From: an uncultured Collinsella sp.
GTDB taxonomy: Bacteria; Actinomycetota; Coriobacteriia; Coriobacteriales; Coriobacteriaceae
Reading direction: 5' to 3'
Length of the DNA: 5,539 nt
Assembly: GCA_902478825.1 (NCBI GenBank)
Contig: CABSMK010000114.1
Span: forward strand, 1-5,539
Shown here piece after piece: positions 5,339-5,539 of the stretch. Numbering within the stretch: position 1 is the stretch's first letter; each line of letters starts with the position of its first letter. The position numbers were made by a program, and so were the translations under genes. Below the pieces are notes generated by a model that saw nothing but the letters and a program-made list of their open reading frames with translations, searched no databases and was not told the origin of the DNA.

Positions 5339-5469
5339 GAAGGCAGCACAGGTTAACCCCTGAAAACACTCCGCAGACCAGAAACGCCCCCGTTCATAGC
5401 TCCGAAGGAGCAGAACGGGGGCGTTTCATTGGTCGAGGACGTTTTCAGGGGTTAACCTGTGCTGCCTTC
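5339..5469. repeat. 131-base foldback with perfect 29-base inverted arms
   Basis: The left arm (5339-5367, starting GAAGGCAGCACAGG) and right arm (5441-5469, ending CTGTGCTGCCTTC) are perfect reverse complements over 29 bases. Each arm holds the palindrome GGTTAACC. The 73 bases between them fold into a second, nested hairpin. No flanking target duplication is evident, and the ends resemble no insertion sequence I recognise. It could be a miniature inverted-repeat element, a large bidirectional terminator, or a structured RNA. The nested centre is imperfectly paired, unlike a library foldback artefact, which would be perfect to its axis. Confidence 0.85.
5376..5434. terminator. Nested terminator-like hairpin inside the foldback
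   Basis: GACCA (5376-5380) pairs with TGGTC (5430-5434). GAAACGCCCCCGTTC (5381-5395) pairs perfectly with GAACGGGGGCGTTTC (5413-5427), leaving a two-base AT bulge. At the tip GCTCC (5399-5403) pairs with GGAGC (5407-5411) around GAA. The GC-rich core flanked by AAA and TTT is typical of a bidirectional intrinsic terminator, although the T-tract is short and interrupted. Confidence 0.6.
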
Positions 5470-5504
5470 GGCGGGGATATGTCCGCTACTCAGCCATCTG
5501 AGCC

Positions 5505-5539
5505 CTGTCTCTTATACACATCTCCGAGCCCACGAGACA
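5505..5539 (-). other. Untrimmed Illumina Nextera adapter, reverse complement
   Basis: Positions 5505-5523 are the Nextera mosaic end in reverse complement (CTGTCTCTTATACACATCT). Positions 5524-5538 (CCGAGCCCACGAGAC) complete the read-2 adapter. The final A at 5539 is the first base expected for the same index seen at the left end (ATGCGCAG). The 35 bases are an exact inverted copy of 12-46, so the contig's apparent terminal inverted repeats are artificial. Confidence 0.98.

Larger units (their letters stand above)
4990..5504. other. Gene-free region rich in repeats
   Basis: No convincing gene is seen in these roughly 515 bases on either strand. The left third is the 62-base tandem array and the right part is the 131-base foldback. 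The middle (5177-5338) has no long frame; it contains a weak dyad GGTC-N7-GACC (5211-5225). On the minus strand a 41-codon frame ends at 5268 with GIWGGRRLGYELALKN before the stop. It could be a decayed gene end, but it runs into the foldback and has no credible start. I found no tRNA-like fold. The last 35 genomic bases (5470-5504) show nothing recognisable. Confidence 0.7.

Noticed and set aside
5268..5393. Minus-strand 41-codon frame ending GYELALKN, as a gene remnant
   Set aside because: The C-terminus looks protein-like, but there is no credible start, the frame arises inside the foldback and I recognise no family. Kept only as a remark on the gene-free region.
5339..5469. Invertible promoter or phase-variation switch between the 29-base arms
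   Set aside because: The interior is itself nearly self-complementary, so inversion would hardly change it. No promoter inside and no recombinase nearby are visible.

Overview
The window is a short, GC-rich contig from a bacterial (probably metagenomic or isolate shotgun) assembly. Both ends carry untrimmed Illumina Nextera adapter, so only about 47-5504 is genomic. The genomic part has high GC, strong G/C preference at third codon positions, compact intergenic regions, a xseA-xseB-HIT order and two adjacent acetate kinase genes. From recalled family knowledge I think the source is a gut actinobacterium of the Coriobacteriia, most likely Collinsella-like. I could not check this by search.

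Layout, all genes on the + strand. xseA (exonuclease VII large subunit, start ambiguous between 93, 102 and 120) and xseB (small subunit, 1614-1880) are 42 bases apart and look co-transcribed. A HIT-family phosphohydrolase follows. Its start is better placed at ATG 1930 than at an upstream GTG, and a TATAAT box inside a small dyad lies just before it. A strong bidirectional-looking terminator at 2326-2361 ends this block. Then come two acetate kinase genes, ackA copy 1 (2413-3591) and ackA copy 2 (3753-4931). Each encodes 392 residues, has its own Shine-Dalgarno sequence and is followed by its own hairpin terminator, so they look like separately transcribed paralogues and not one operon. The 4990-5504 tail holds no convincing gene, but contains a three-copy 62-base tandem repeat of hairpin-forming units and a 131-base foldback with perfect 29-base arms.

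How the genes work together: exonuclease VII degrades single-stranded DNA during repair. The HIT protein hydrolyses nucleotide conjugates. The acetate kinases turn acetyl phosphate plus ADP into acetate plus ATP, the energy-conserving last step of mixed-acid or acetogenic fermentation. No phosphotransacetylase gene is in view. Copy 2 carries a canonical active site. Copy 1 departs from it at several normally conserved positions (Thr12, Tyr177, Ser202), which suggests functional divergence after duplication.

The most interesting items are the divergent acetate kinase, the phased 62-base hairpin array, and the 131-base foldback. I found no convincing new multi-gene system.
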